Shown here piece by piece: positions 21,431 through 33,689 of a stretch of 64,000 nucleotides of DNA. Source of the DNA: Capra hircus. Its lineage: Eukaryota; Chordata; Mammalia; Artiodactyla; Bovidae. Both the position numbers and the translations under genes were made by a program. The stretch is from NCBI RefSeq assembly GCF_001704415.2, contig NC_030810.1, positions 99,336,315 through 99,400,314 of the forward strand, written 5' to 3'. The notes beneath the pieces were generated by a model that did not search any database, was not told where the DNA came from, and was given only the letters and a program-made list of their open reading frames with translations. Each line of letters starts with the position of its first letter. Positions within the stretch are counted from its first letter, which is position 1.

Positions 21431-23765
21431 ACTTGGCAACAGGATGATTTGAAGTGAGACTTACTCTAAAGAAAAAGTTTTTTTTAAGTTGGAAGTCAAG
21501 TCTAACCTGATTATCCTATTAAAATAATAAATTATTGTTATCAAATTATTATTTATGAGCAAGAATTTGTTTACAGAGACAGGGTGGAAAAGTAAGTATG
21601 TATATATGTAAGAGATTAAGATAAAGAAAGAGAGGGGAAGGATATGAGGGAGACAAGAGGAAACAGTATAAACAAAAAAAGGAAGAACTATATCCTACAA
21701 ATGAATCTGGGTGACTGAGAATGAGAGAGTTCATACTTCTTGGTGTCTGGGTGGTCCCTTGATGACTTTTCTGTATTGCATACACCTCAACGAGATACAA
21801 GGAAGTAACTCATGATGAAAAATGGGTATATCACTTTTGCCCTTTCCTTTGAGGTTTTCTCATAACCTTTCTGTGATCAGAGACTGGCGATTGGAAGCAG
21901 ATGGAAGAGCACCATAGCCCCCCCGCTTCCTTAGTCTGTGGACAATGAGAATGTCCTTCTCCCCTTCATGTTAAGAAAAAAAGTACAGTAATTGTCATCT
22001 CAACAGAAATACTTTAACTCCAACAGTTGTATTAAAAGAAATGGTCATAGATCATCATAGGAGCCTTATTGATTACCCATATTTGGTCTTATGGCCTGTG
22101 GAAACAGAAATTAGAATTGCAGGGAATTAGAATTGTAGAGTTCCATAGGAAAGAGGCCCAAAGACCCTCTCTGGAGAGACTGTCTGTAGAAGACTCTAGC
22201 CTGAGGAATCGGGAATTGAAGCAGGAAGTGACAGTCACACTCAAGAGGAGACAGTTACATTCTACCCTCACTAGGTGGATGGAATTTCAGGAATAGGGCT
22301 CCCTGGGGACGGAAAATTGGAGGCAGACATGGATACAGACCTGGCGGAAACTGTAATGAAGCCAATCATGGTTAACATATCCGGAAGTACTTCCTTTTTC
22401 CCCATGCTTTTCTTTTGTGCTTCCTATCCAGAGTTTCCCATGCTTGTATTTTTGCCACAGTATTTTCTCACATATACTTTAGAATACTTTAAAAATGGAT
22501 CTGATTCAGTTAGTTTCTTGATTGAACAATCTGTACCTCCATGTACCCTCATTTCTAGTGTATAGCTGGAAACAGGCTCTTGGGATCCCCAAATGGAGGC
22601 ACACCTGCCTGGTCCGCAAGCCTTGGTGCTGGGTCTGGTCGAGGTCTGATGCCACCTCCCTCTTTCTCCAGGTGGGTGTACAGCCCTATAGTTTCTCTAC
22701 AGGGGTTGAGTGCTGTCTCCCTAGCACTTGCCCTGTCTCTCTAAGGGCTCACTCCTCTTTATTTTTATTCCATCCAGTGTGGAAACACACAGAAATCACT
22801 GGCTCCTACTGGAGAGAGAGGCCCAAAGGACCCAGATCCCTTCTTTGTTCACCATCCTCCACCCTTGCTTAAAGCCTGTGTATGGGGGGACCAGGCAACC
22901 ATGGGAAGGAAAGTGAAAGATTCTCTAGGTCTGCTCTAGAGACAAATCAACAGGCACCCACAGGGAAACTTGACCTCATGGTCTCATATTTTGAATCACT
23001 AAATCCAATCTGTTTCAGACATAAAGAGAAATGCACTCATCAACTTGAATCTTCACACCAGTTTTCAGTTTGCAGGGAGAGGCACAGCTGAAAAAAGTCA
23101 CGAGATGGTTGCTGACTCCAGTCTCTGGAGCATGCCTGATCACTGGAAAGGAGCCATTCTGCTTCCTGTGGTTTGTGCGCCACCATGCCAGCCTCATGCC
23201 CCTCTGTACACGCGAGATGTTTCCCACAGGCAGTTCTCCAAAATGCCTCTGATTCTTAAAGGCTCCTTTGCTGTGGGAATTAGCATGCAGGAACACCCAG
23301 GAGTGCTTTTGTAAAAGCTGTCATTAGCTTTTACTTACTGGAGGATATAGGAAGTATGTTTTATCAATTCCCTTCAGAAAGTGCATTGAAAACTAAGTTT
23401 AGGCTCCAGATCATGTGCAACAAATTCATTTGGCCACCATCTTGTCAACTAATAATAACTTAATGCATGGATACATATTCAAGATTTATAATCAGATGTA
23501 TCTTGGTAAACAAACCTAAGTGGTCTTTTACCACCTATAAGAAGAAAAATTCTAGTAATTTTACTTAAATCTTTCAGAACTTAATATCATCAGGACAAAT
23601 CAAAGTTTTACAGGTTTTTAACCCAATGCTTTTTTCAGAATAGCTAAGACTATTTATTGAATATTTAGTATCACATTATCTATTTGTAATAATTTTTTTT
23701 GTTTTTGAATATATACTCAAATCCAAAATGTACAAAAATCTCTTTCCATCTCAGACTCCAAGCCC
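21431..23765. other. intergenic downstream of FCGR1A
   Basis: No gene is seen. Short open frames lack conservation signals I recognise. Some GC-richer sequence at 22560-22920 may be an old repeat, which I could not assign. Confidence 0.5.
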
Positions 23766-23887
23766 TTTGTCTTAGTCTGTTTGTGCTATTATAAAAGAAT
23801 ACCATAGGCTGGGTCGCGTGTAGACAGCAGAATTTATTTTTCATAGATCAGGAGGCTAGGAAATCCAAGATCAAGGTGCTTACAGAT

Positions 23888-26467
23888 GGATGGTCGACAC
23901 TGAAATCAGATTGATTATATTCTTTGCAGCCAAAGATGGAGAAGCTCTACACAGTCAGCAAAAACAAGACCGGGAGCTGACTGTGGCTTGGATCATGAAT
24001 TCCTTATTGCTAAATTTAGACTGAAATTGAAGAAAGTGGAGAAAACCAATAGACCACTCAGTATGACATAAATCAAATCCCTTACAATTATACAGTGGAA
24101 GTGAGAAATAGATTAAAGGGACTAGACCTGATAGACAGACTGCGTGATGAACTATGGATGGAGGTTCATAACACTAAACAAGGAGACAAGAATCAAGACC
24201 ATCCCCAAGAAAAAGAAATGCAAAAAAGCAAAATGGCTGTCTGAGGAGGCCTTACAAATAGCTGTGAAAAAACAAAAAGCAAAAAGCACAGGAGAAAAGA
24301 CATACCCATTTGAATGCAGAGTTCCAAAGAATAGCAAGGAGAGATAAGAAAGCCTTCCTCAGTGATCAATGCAAAGAAGTAGAGGAAAACAATAGAATGG
24401 GAAAGACTAGAGATTTCTTCAAGAAAATTAGAGATACCAAAGGAACATTTCATGCCAGGATGGGCTCAATAAAGGACAGAAATGGTAGGGACCTAACAGA
24501 AACTGGTGTTGAAGAAGACTCTTGAGAGTCCCTTGGACTGCAAGGAGATCCAACCAGTCCATTCTGAAGGAGATCAGCCCTGGGTGTTCTTTGGAAGGAA
24601 TGATGCCAAAGCTGAAACTCCAGTACTTTGGCCACCTCATGCAAAGAGTTGACTCACTGGAAAAGACTCTGATGCTGGGAGGGATGGGGGCAGGAGGAAA
24701 AGGGGACGACAGAGGATAAGACGGCTGGATGGCATCACCGACTCCATGGACGTAAGTTTGAGTGAACTCAGGGAGTTGGTGATGGACAGGGAGGCCTGGC
24801 ATGCTGCGATTCATGTGGTCGCAGAGTTGGACATGACTAAGTGACTGAACTGAACTGAACAGAAGCAGAAGATATTAAGAAGAGGTGGCAAGAATACACA
24901 GATCTGTACAAAAAAGATCTTCACGACCCAGATAATCACTATGGTGTGATCACTCACCTAGAGCCAGACATCCTGGAATGTGAAGTCAAGTAGGCCTTAG
25001 GAACCATCACTACGAACAAAGCTAGTGGAGGTGATGGAATTCCAGTTGGGCTATTTCAAATCCTGAAAGATGATGCTGTGAAAGTGCTGCACTCAATATG
25101 CCAGCAAATGTGGAAAATTCAGCAGTGGCCACAGGACTGGAAAAGGTCAGTTTTCATTCCAATTCCAAAGAAAGGCAATGCCAAAGAATGCTCAAACTAC
25201 TGCACAATTCCACTCATCTCACACGCTAGTAAAGTAATGCTTAAAATTCTCCAAGCCAGGCTTCAGCAGTATGTGAACTGTGAACTTTCAGATGTTCAAA
25301 CTGATTTTAGAAAAGGCAAACGAACCAGAGATCAAATTGCCAACATCTGCTGGATCACTGAAAAAGCAAGAGAGTTCCAGAACAACATCTATTTCTGCTT
25401 TATTGACTATGCCAAAGCCTTTCACTGTGTGGATCACAATAAACTGTGGAAAATTCTGAAAGATATGAAAATACCAGACCACCTGACCTGCCTCTTGAGA
25501 AACCTGTACGCAGGTCAGGAAGCAACAGTTAGAACTGGACATGGAACAACAGACTGGTTCCAAATAGGAAAAGGAATACGTCAAGGCTATATAGTGTCAC
25601 CCTGCTTATTTAACTTATAGGCAGAGTACATCATGAGAAACACTGGGCTGGAGGAAGCACAAGCTGGAATCAAGATTTCCGGGAGAAATATTAATAACCT
25701 CAGATATGCAGATGCCACCACCCTTATGGCAGAAAGTGAAGAACTAAAGAGCCTCTGATGAAGGTGAAAGAGGAGAGTGAAAAACTTGGCTTAAAGCTCG
25801 ACATTCAGAAAACTAAGATCATGGCATCCAGTCCCATCACTTCATGGCAGATGGGGAAACAGAGGCAGACCTTTTTTTCGGGGCTCCAAAATCACTGCAG
25901 ATGGTGACGGCAACCATGAAATTAAAAGGTGCTTACTCCTTGGAAGAAAAGTTATGACCAACCTAGATAGCATATTCAAAAGCAGAGACATTACTTTGCC
26001 AACAAAGGTCCGTCTAGTCAAGGCTATGGTTTTTCAAGTAGTCATGTATGGATGTAAAAGTTGGACTATAAAGAAAGCTGAGCACCGATGAATTGATACT
26101 TTTGAACTGTGGTGTTGGAGAAGACTCTTGAGAGTCCCCTGGACAGCAAGGAGATCCAACCAGTCCATCCTAAAGGAGATCAGTCCTGGGTGTTCATTGG
26201 AAGGACTAATGTTGAAGCTGAAACTCCAATACTTTGGCCACCTGATGTGAAGAGCTGACTCATTTCAAAAGACCCTGATGCTGGGAAAGATTGAGGGCAG
26301 GAGGAGAAGGGGATGACAGAGGATGAGATGGTTGGATGGCATCACCAACTCGATGGACATGGGTTTGCGTGGACTCTGGGAGTTGGTGATGGACAGGGAG
26401 GCCTGGCATGCTGTGGTTCATGGGGTCGAAAAGAGTCGGACACGACTGAGCGACTGAACTGAACTGA
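23888..26467 (+). mobile_element. BovB LINE, longest copy in the window
   Basis: About 2.2 kb of BovB, excluding a nested insertion. It holds sequence upstream of the RT, most of the RT (a 180-residue open stretch at 25078-25620) and the 3' end with its GACTGAACTGAACTG tail. The catalytic box is changed to YADA (YADATTL, near 25707), stops interrupt the frame, and the extreme 5' end is missing. It is not autonomous. Confidence 0.92.
24506..24862 (+). mobile_element. BovB 3' end nested in BovB
   Basis: A 3' terminal BovB fragment in the same orientation interrupts the host copy within ACCTAACAGAAGCAGAAG. AACAGAA appears on both sides (before 24506 and at about 24858) and is the likely target duplication. 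Confidence 0.88.
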
Positions 26468-27065
26468 AGAGCCCAAATCCTGATCTATAGATGACTATCT
26501 TCTTTCTGTGTCCTCATATGCAGAGGGGTGAGGGAGCTGTCTGGGGTCTCTTTCCTAAGGGCACTAATAACCACCCATGAGGACTCCACCATCATGACCC
26601 AATCAGCCCTCACCCCTGGCCTAATACCATTGGCCTAACACCCCTAATACCACCCATGGCCTAATGCCATGGCCTAACACCCCTCACCTCCTAATACCAT
26701 CCATCATGTTGGGAATTAGATTTCAACATATGAATTTGGGAAGAAACACGAACACTCAGTCCATAGCACCTTCTAATGTCCTTTCCAAAGATAATTTCTA
26801 TTGGTTGTTTTCTGTCATCTCAGAGATTTTCATGCTTTCTTAGGCAAATGAAAGAAGGCATCCTTTCCTCTATCTCCCTTTGTAAGCAAATGTTGGCATA
26901 ATACACACCTTTGCACCTGGCCTTTTTCAAATAACTTATTAGGAGCAGCACTTGCTCCAAAGCTCCTTGGAGGGTTCATCAAAGCCAACACTACAATCTG
27001 ATTTCCTCTTCTGCCCAATCTTATGTCCTCATTCTTCCTTTCATAAGGGTTCATCCCTAATAATC

Positions 27066-27276
27066 ATCTTGTTGGTGGCTCAGATGGTAAAGCATCTGTC
27101 TACAATGCGGGAGACCCAGGTTTGATCCCTGGGTCGGGAAGATCCCCTGGAGAAGGAAATGGCACCCCACTCCAGTACTGTTCCCTGGAAAATCCCATGG
27201 AAGGAGGAAGCCTGGTAGGCTACAGTCCATGGGGTTGCAAAGAGTCAGACACAACTGAGCAACTTCACTTCACTTT
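27066..27276 (+). mobile_element. Bov-tA SINE
   Basis: Near-complete tRNA head (GTGGCTCAGATGGTAAAGCA, GGTTTGATCCCTGGGTCGGG) and BovA body ending CACAACTGAGCAACTTCACT. Confidence 0.92.
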
Positions 27277-27687
27277 ACCCCAAACACTGTCTCAGCCTCT
27301 GCTTCCAGAAAGTCCAACCTGAGCAGTTTGTAAGTCACTACAACACTTGTAAAGCCTCTGGAGTCTCATAAGATATTCAAATAACATGTTTAGGGACACA
27401 CTTCTTGTAACAGAGAACAAAATATTAAAAATAATTGCACAAGACCTCCATTTTGGACAGGAGAATAAGCTTGATATTCCTGTGAATGTTCTTGGTTTAA
27501 CACCTTCTCAAATTGAATTTTTTGAGCTGTCCTATGAAGCAAAAATGTCTCTCCCTCTAGCTGTAAGCAAGAGAATATTTTCATTTTTTTTTCTGATTAT
27601 ACTTTTATGAGTTACACAGGCTTGCATTTTAAAGTCAGGGTTTAGAATTTCACTAGTTAATATTAGAGGCAAAATGCAAGCCTGGGG
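27277..27687. other. intergenic, no gene seen
   Basis: A 74-residue open stretch at 27386-27610 has no recognisable domain and ends in a hydrophobic run of low complexity. I do not consider it a gene. Confidence 0.55.
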
Positions 27688-28010
27688 ACTTCCCTGGTGG
27701 AGCAGTGGATAAGAATCCTCCTGCCAATGGAGGGGACATGGGTTCGATCCCTGGTCATGGATTCTACATGCTGCGGAGCAACTAAACCCCAGCGCCACGA
27801 TTATTGAGCTTATGCTCTAGAGCCCAGGATCCGCAACTAATGAGCTAATGGGCTGCAACAATTGAAACCCGTGCACCGAAAGCCTGTGCCCTGCAACAAG
27901 AAAAGCCACCACAATGAGAAGCTTTCACACCGTATGGAAGAGTAGCCCCTACTCACCACAATTAGAGAAAGCCCTTGCAAAGCAACGAAGTGCAGCCAAA
28001 AATAAATTAA
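27688..28010 (+). mobile_element. CHR-type cetartiodactyl tRNA SINE
   Basis: Starts GGACTTCCCTGGTGGAGCAG with a clear B box (GGGTTCGATCCCTGG). The tRNA-unrelated body then runs to an A-rich tail AAAAATAAATTAATTAG. Confidence 0.88.
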
Positions 28011-28800
28011 TTAGAAAGAAATGTAAGCCTACTAATTTTATTTGCAGAATCAACAAATGGCTCAATATGATTTTATTCAATATGGTAAAACAAGCACTGT
28101 ACAGCATTTCATTCTACAGTAACCACCACTCCCTATTGTCACACACATGGACTGCTTCACTCACCAGCATAGGTGTCCTCGAAGGCTGTACGAACTCACA
28201 GGGATATATAAAGATGTCCTAACAGGTACCTTGGCAATGATAGTTTAAGAGACTCATCCCTTGACGGAAAATTGATGGAAATCATCAATTTCTATACGCA
28301 CCCTTTCATTACATTTGTGCAGCCTAAGAACATGCCTGCTGTAAATGCTGAAGCTGGTTCATCCTTTTAAAGCTCTTCTTTCCCACTCATCCTTCTCCTA
28401 GTTTACAAAAGAAAAGCGGGTGAAAGATGGGTAGCTCTCACCCATCCCAAATCATGATACACTACCCCAGGGATTAAAAAAAAAATCTCTAAGCGTACCA
28501 AAGAGACAAAAGAACTATTATACAAACCAGAGGTAATTTTCATCTTTCTCTGTCTTATACTTATGGCAGTTAGGTGCCAAGTCAGATATTCAAAAACCAC
28601 TGTTAGCCCATGTTGAGATGTTCTGAATCCTAGTATACTGTAGAGAGGTAGGGCAGATTTCACAACAATTGTTATTTGAAGACCTTGCTTCCTTGCATTA
28701 TTATTAAAAAAAAAAAAAAAAAAGCTTGGCTCTGCGGCAAAAGTCCTCTGAGAGCAAGGCAAAGAAAGTGCAAGTAAGAAATATTTGATAATAACCTTGT
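28011..28800. other. intergenic with poly(A) run
   Basis: No gene is seen. A run of A residues at about 28705-28723 may be an old retroposon tail. The rest is unassigned. Confidence 0.5.
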
Positions 28801-28803
28801 GCA

Positions 28804-28998
28804 TGCTCAGTCACTCAGTTGTGTCTGACTCTGTGACCCCATGGACTGTAATCCACTAGGCTCCTCTGTCCACAGAGTTTTCCAGGCAAGAATACTGGAG
28901 TGGGTTGCCATTTCCCACCCTAGGGGATCTTCCCAAACTTGGAGATGAAACCCAAATCTCTCGCATCTCCTGCACTGGCAGATGAATTCTTTACTACC
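28804..28998 (-). mobile_element. Bov-tA SINE
   Basis: The BovA body comes first (CAGTCACTCAGTTGTGTCTG) and part of the tRNA head last, so the orientation is minus. The head is diverged. Confidence 0.85.
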
Positions 28999-28999
28999 T

Positions 29000-29625
29000 G
29001 ATAACAACAGCAAATTATCTCATCTAGGACAACAAACATGCACAGCCTATACCTAATCTATTCATCTATGAATTAGGCTGTATTCGAATCTGTAACACGT
29101 TGTTTGGGGGTTTAAACAACTCCCAAATCCCAGCACCTTACACCAATAAAGTTTTGTTGTTCATATTTACTCTAGGGTCAACTGAGAGGGAGGGAGAAGG
29201 CCAGTTGTTTGTGCCAGAATGAAAAAGAGTTCTGGAACATCTCAAACCAGGAATTAAACTCTTCTGGGCTCTAGCCCAGAAGTCACAACCAACACTTCAA
29301 CTTCCAATGCCTGGGTCAGAACTTTGCGTTACACCCAACCACAAAGAGGATGTGAAATCCTAAAGTAAGCAAAAACAAGGAGCTGGAAATACTGTGACAA
29401 CAGCATAAATGCAGTCACAGAGTATTCAAGCTGCGCCAAAAGCATGCTGGGAAATACCAGCTAATTTCAAAAGAGCCATGTCTCCCTGCATCATCTCAGT
29501 AAAGGGAAGGGGTTGATCTTCATTCATCATGACTCAGCCTTGTTTCTTAGTTGAACAGGCGGCATGATTTTAAAAACTTGAAGTCTTTCACTTCTAACAG
29601 ATTCAACATTACATCTTCAAGTAAA
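29000..29625. other. intergenic, no gene seen
   Basis: Unassigned sequence between two SINEs. AATAAAG at 29146 is isolated. Confidence 0.5.
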
Positions 29626-29627
29626 AC

Positions 29628-29836
29628 AAGTGTGTAGCATATCCCCAGTCGTGTGCAATTCTGCAACCCCATGGACTGCAGCCCACCAGGCTCCTCTGTC
29701 CATGGGATTCTCCAGGCAAGAATTCTGGAGTGGGCTGCCCTGCACTTCTCCAGGGGACCTTCCCAACCAGGGATTGAACCCTGGTCTCCTGCATTGCAGG
29801 TAGATTCTTTACCACTGAGCCATTAGAGAAGCTGAA
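29628..29836 (-). mobile_element. Bov-tA SINE
   Basis: Minus orientation, BovA body followed by the tRNA head (mirrored ACCAGGGATTGAACCCTGG). It abuts the start of an LTR-like fragment at about 29860. Confidence 0.9.
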
Positions 29837-31489
29837 GGCAAATTGGTATTTTAAACCCTTCTCTGTTCCAGACTCATGTTTAGTACTGATGGGCCTCACT
29901 GTGCATCGGGCACATGGATATGAGATTTCAGTAACAATTTATGGTGACTGGGGCAGGACGTCTGTGCTCATGGCAGTCTGACCCTGGCCAGGGGCAGCCC
30001 CTTCCCAAGTACCCAGCAGCTGCTGGAGTTCATCTTTCTCTGGGGAAATGGAAGGGACTCTCCCTTATAGGCTGCAGCTGCCCCAAGGCACAAGGCTGTT
30101 TGGAGCAAAGAAACATCCAAAGCTATGGTCCACATTTGGTGTCGCCTGGAGTAAGTCACTCAAGTTTGCACAAGCTAGGAATTCTGTCCACTCCATTTGG
30201 GCTACTTCCTTTGCAGAAAGTGAGCAGTTTTGGGTCTGTTCTCTTTTGAGACCTGGGCTACTCTGGAGACCTCTGGTAGTGGAAGTGGAATTTTGGACTC
30301 ACTTTCTCTAATTATCTGTCTGTGTGACTGTAGCTTCTTTGTTGTTTGTGTTTTCGTGTGTATCATTTTGGGGTGGGCCACTCTGGTTTGTCCTTCTGTG
30401 CGTGGGACCACATTTGTTATTTGCATATTGTATGTTTGTGATTCAGGATTTTCACTGGTTAGTTGAGATGTCTTTGAATAATGGAGCTAGCATGTGATGA
30501 CACCAGGTTTCCTTCCCTATTGAGCTGGGTTTCGCCTGTGGTGGAACATTGGTTGGGATATTCCCTTTGCAATGGGTGGAAGTCTCATTTTTGTGGTGCT
30601 AGGGAACTGTGAATCTTAGAGACCATTTTGCACTGCATCTGTTTGTTTGGTATTTGATAACACCTGGCATTTGATAATAATCAGAGCTCTATTCCATCTT
30701 ATAGTGACCCCCCCAGGGTTAAAAAAAAAGATTTTTTTTTACACTGCATGGCCACTATATTCTTTAGACTCTGGAGGAGGGGGAAATTTGGTCAAGATGA
30801 AACTTTTTCAATTTCAAGACTGGCCCTTTTTTGTATATGCAGTTGGAGAAAGCTGGCTTGATGAAGTATTTTTTTCAGAATTCTGACACTGAGAAAATAA
30901 AAAATACTTCTAGCAGAAAGCATTAAGTTAACTAAGTAAAGTTAACTTATTCCTACCGTTATTTCTGGTTTTGTGTTTGTCGGGTGAATTGCCGTGACAC
31001 CTGTAGTCATGATCTCCTGTCTTTCAATTTGCATGTTGTTTGTTATTAATGAGAGGAATCTTGGGGAAAAAGTTGAGGAAGTTGTTGAACTTCACCCTTT
31101 TGTTTTTGTCCTGCAGGGATTACATTTTTGTTCTTTGCATGTGTTTGTGTTTCTTTTGTGTGTAAGTGTGCCGGCTACGGGAAACTCAAATTTGTTTCCT
31201 GAATACAGCTTATTCAGCTGCATTCTCCAGAACTGGACCATTTTTTGGTTATAATACTTCTGAGTTAATTTGTAAATGATCTTTATTTAACTGACTCAAA
31301 AGTAAGCACTTACAAATAAAATACTTCCTAATATTTAGAAACTTGGCCAAAATGAATTTCAAATCATCATGATCTGGGAAAAATATTCAGTACTGAATTG
31401 ATACCTGGTATTGAAGCTAGCTTAAGTATGTTGTTTTGCTAAATGTACCTAGATTTATTAGAGGTCAAATAAGACAGTAACGAAACTGC

Positions 31490-31595
31490 CTGCAATGTGG
31501 AAGACTTGGGTTTGATCCCTGGGTTGGGAAGATCCCCTGGAGGAAGGCATGGAAACTCACTCTAGTATTCTTGCCTGGAGGGCTACAGTCCATAA
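31490..31595 (+). mobile_element. Bov-tA SINE fragment
   Basis: A partial tRNA head and BovA body (CTGCCTGCAATGTGGAAGAC; TTTGATCCCTGGGTTGGGAA) with both ends missing. Confidence 0.8.
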
Positions 31596-31859
31596 GTTTC
31601 CAATCAGAAAATGCTGGTATGGCAAACAGTTCACAATTACTTGCCTCTTGGTTTCACTAAAAATTAAGGTGTTTAAGAGTGAGGATTCTGATCTAAATGT
31701 GTAATTAAAGCTACTAAGAATAAACGAAAAAATTATCAGTATATAATAGGAAAGTAGGATATATGTGCTGAGTAAAAACACATGAGGAGTTTTATGCATG
31801 GTCAGGCTGAAATTAGATTAAACTTAGGTAAATGGATTTTGCTAATATATGTGGATAAC

Positions 31860-31885
31860 GTGCAAAAAAAAAAAAAAAAAAAAAG
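31860..31885. repeat. poly(A) run
   Basis: A pure A stretch (about 20 nt) ending GGAG. It may be the tail of an unrecognised retroposon. Confidence 0.85.
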
Positions 31886-31947
31886 GAGAAATACTATACT
31901 ATCACTTTAAACTGAAGAAAAAACCAGACTGTAAAATCTTTACATAT

Positions 31948-32246
31948 TGTTAGGGACCAAACGACGACGGGCTCTAGGACCTGAGTCATGTTTACCAGAG
32001 ACAGGATATGCGCTCATCCTGCCTGGCCAATCACATAACACCAGCTACTCCTGTAACTGAGACAAAGAACTGCCTGTATATAAGCCGCCATACTCCTTTG
32101 TTCGGGGCTCTTGTCGGATTCCCTTGTGTGGGATGAGACTTGGGCCCTAGCGGGCTAGGAATAAACAAACTCCTTTCTTGCTTTTGCATTACTGTGGTGG
32201 ACTTGCTCTCTCGGTCGGTTTGGAGATTCGGGCTCGGAGCATAACA
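31948..32246 (+). mobile_element. solo LTR, ~299 bp, with 5-bp TSD
   Basis: Begins TGTTAGGGACC and ends CATAACA (TG...CA). It is flanked by the identical pentamer CATAT at 31943-31947 and 32247-32251. A TATATAAG box (about 32076) and AATAAA (about 32160) sit in the right order for U3-R-U5. No retroviral genes adjoin it, so it is a recombination-derived solo LTR. Confidence 0.88.
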
Positions 32247-32251
32247 CATAT

Positions 32252-32960
32252 AATACACAAACATAATTATGCTACAATGTGCACAGAAAAATGACAAGAG
32301 GGAAATTCTCCACATCTTAATGCTGACTTTGAGTGGTAAATGATTTTTTCTTCTTTCCTATTTTTTGCATTTATAATATTTATAATAGAAAAAAGACAAA
32401 TATGGACTAGGAATCAATCTTGCAGTGACTAACAGCATGGTATGTTTAGAATTGCAAACTTGACATCAGATGCTGGTCTTTTTACTTTAGAAGGGCAGTC
32501 ATTCCTAAGGATTAGATCAATTTGCTAAGGAGATCACCATCAGCTTCAGCACTGCACTTCAGTGGCTTCCTCCTGACATATCCACGTGTTATCCTCAAGA
32601 TTAAGGATTATCAAAGAAAAGGGGGTAATTGCAACAGAGCAGGATGAGCACAGCCCTTAGCAGATAGTATTGCTGTGCCTCATTACTCTGCACCCTGTTA
32701 CTAGGCAACAGGTCTTGTTCAGCCATTGCTCAGTGCCTCAAGCATGGGCCCTGCCCACAAGCAACCAGCTGTCCTGCCCAAGGGTAACTGTCAATGAGGG
32801 ACGACTGGGGAAGTGATTCAGTGAAGGGTCCATGGTGTGGTGGTCATTAGGTAGAGAGTGAGGTAAGAGGCAGATGCAGGCCTTCTCCTGGAGGCCCTCC
32901 AGTTTACCCAGCCTTGGACCAGCAGATGAGCTGGAGAGCCCAGGGAGCAAGGCCCTCCAT
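32252..32960. other. intergenic, no gene seen
   Basis: No exon or named repeat recognised. The right part (from about 32640) becomes GC-richer towards the LTR-like sequence. Confidence 0.45.
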
Positions 32961-33689
32961 TAGCTGGGGTCCAGACTTTGAGAAGCAGTGAACCTCTCCC
33001 TGTCTCTGTGACTCACTAGCAGCAGTCGTCTGTATGCGTCAGTCTGTGAGACCTGGTCTCCCCATTTGGATGGCCTGAGGAGACTGAGGGCCACTTGGGT
33101 TGGATGCCTGGCTCCCTCAGGGATGACAGCTGGGCAGGATATGGGAACCTGGCCCCAAAGGAGCTGCCAACTGAGATCTGCCTCCTCTTAGCCAGGACTG
33201 GGACCTTGGAGGGTTAAAGTTGTGCCTTGGGACTTTGCCCTTTCTCGTCAGGACAGAGAATAACATTCATCTGGTAGAGATTTTCAGGAACATCGTTACC
33301 TGACCATGACCTGACCTCGAGAACAAAGGATCGGTAACCCAGAAGTCTGCAACAGCTACCATGCCCATCCCTCACCTTTTCCTTTTAAAGGGACGTGCTG
33401 ACAGCTTTCAGTAACTTTGGGGTTCTTAGGACATGAGCCACCCATCTGCTTGTATGAATCTGTAATAAACCCTTCTCTGTTCCAGACTCATGTTTAGTAT
33501 TGATGGGTCTCACTGTGCATGGGGCACATGGATGTGCGATTTCGATCACAGTACTAGATACTGTAAATCCATATTCATATTTTCACTCGGGTTGCAAATC
33601 TGCAATCATTTGTTTCTAACTGGTGTTAGTAGATTCCACGGTAAAACTGCTACACTAACGGTCATTAAAACACTTTTTTTTAGCTCCAC

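Larger units (their letters stand above)
23768..26780. repeat. old interspersed repeat split by a BovB
   Basis: The left piece 23768-23887 (CTTAGTCTGTTTGTGCTATT) and right piece about 26485-26775 (TTTCAACATATGAATTTGGG, CAGTCCATAGCA) are the two ends of one mammalian repeat. The BovB at 23888-26467 separates them. The right part also carries a short local duplication (CCTAATACCA / GGCCTAACACCCCT at 26619-26705). Confidence 0.65.
29860..33550 (+). mobile_element. possible degraded class I endogenous retrovirus
   Basis: A block of about 75 bp at 29862-29936 (CCCTTCTCTGTTCCAGACTC onward) recurs with few changes at 33470-33545. There it follows an AATAAA, as the 3' end of an LTR would. After the first copy lies about 1.3 kb of T/G-rich sequence resembling a gammaretrovirus-type leader (TCTGTCTGTGTGACTGTAGC). 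No gag, pol or env frame survives. A different solo LTR (31948-32246) lies inside. Two unrelated LTR relics are the alternative. Confidence 0.45.

Noticed and set aside
25078..25620. 180-residue protein with reverse-transcriptase similarity as a host gene
   Set aside because: It is the RT part of a broken BovB copy (catalytic box altered, 3' stop, nested insertion), not a domesticated gene.
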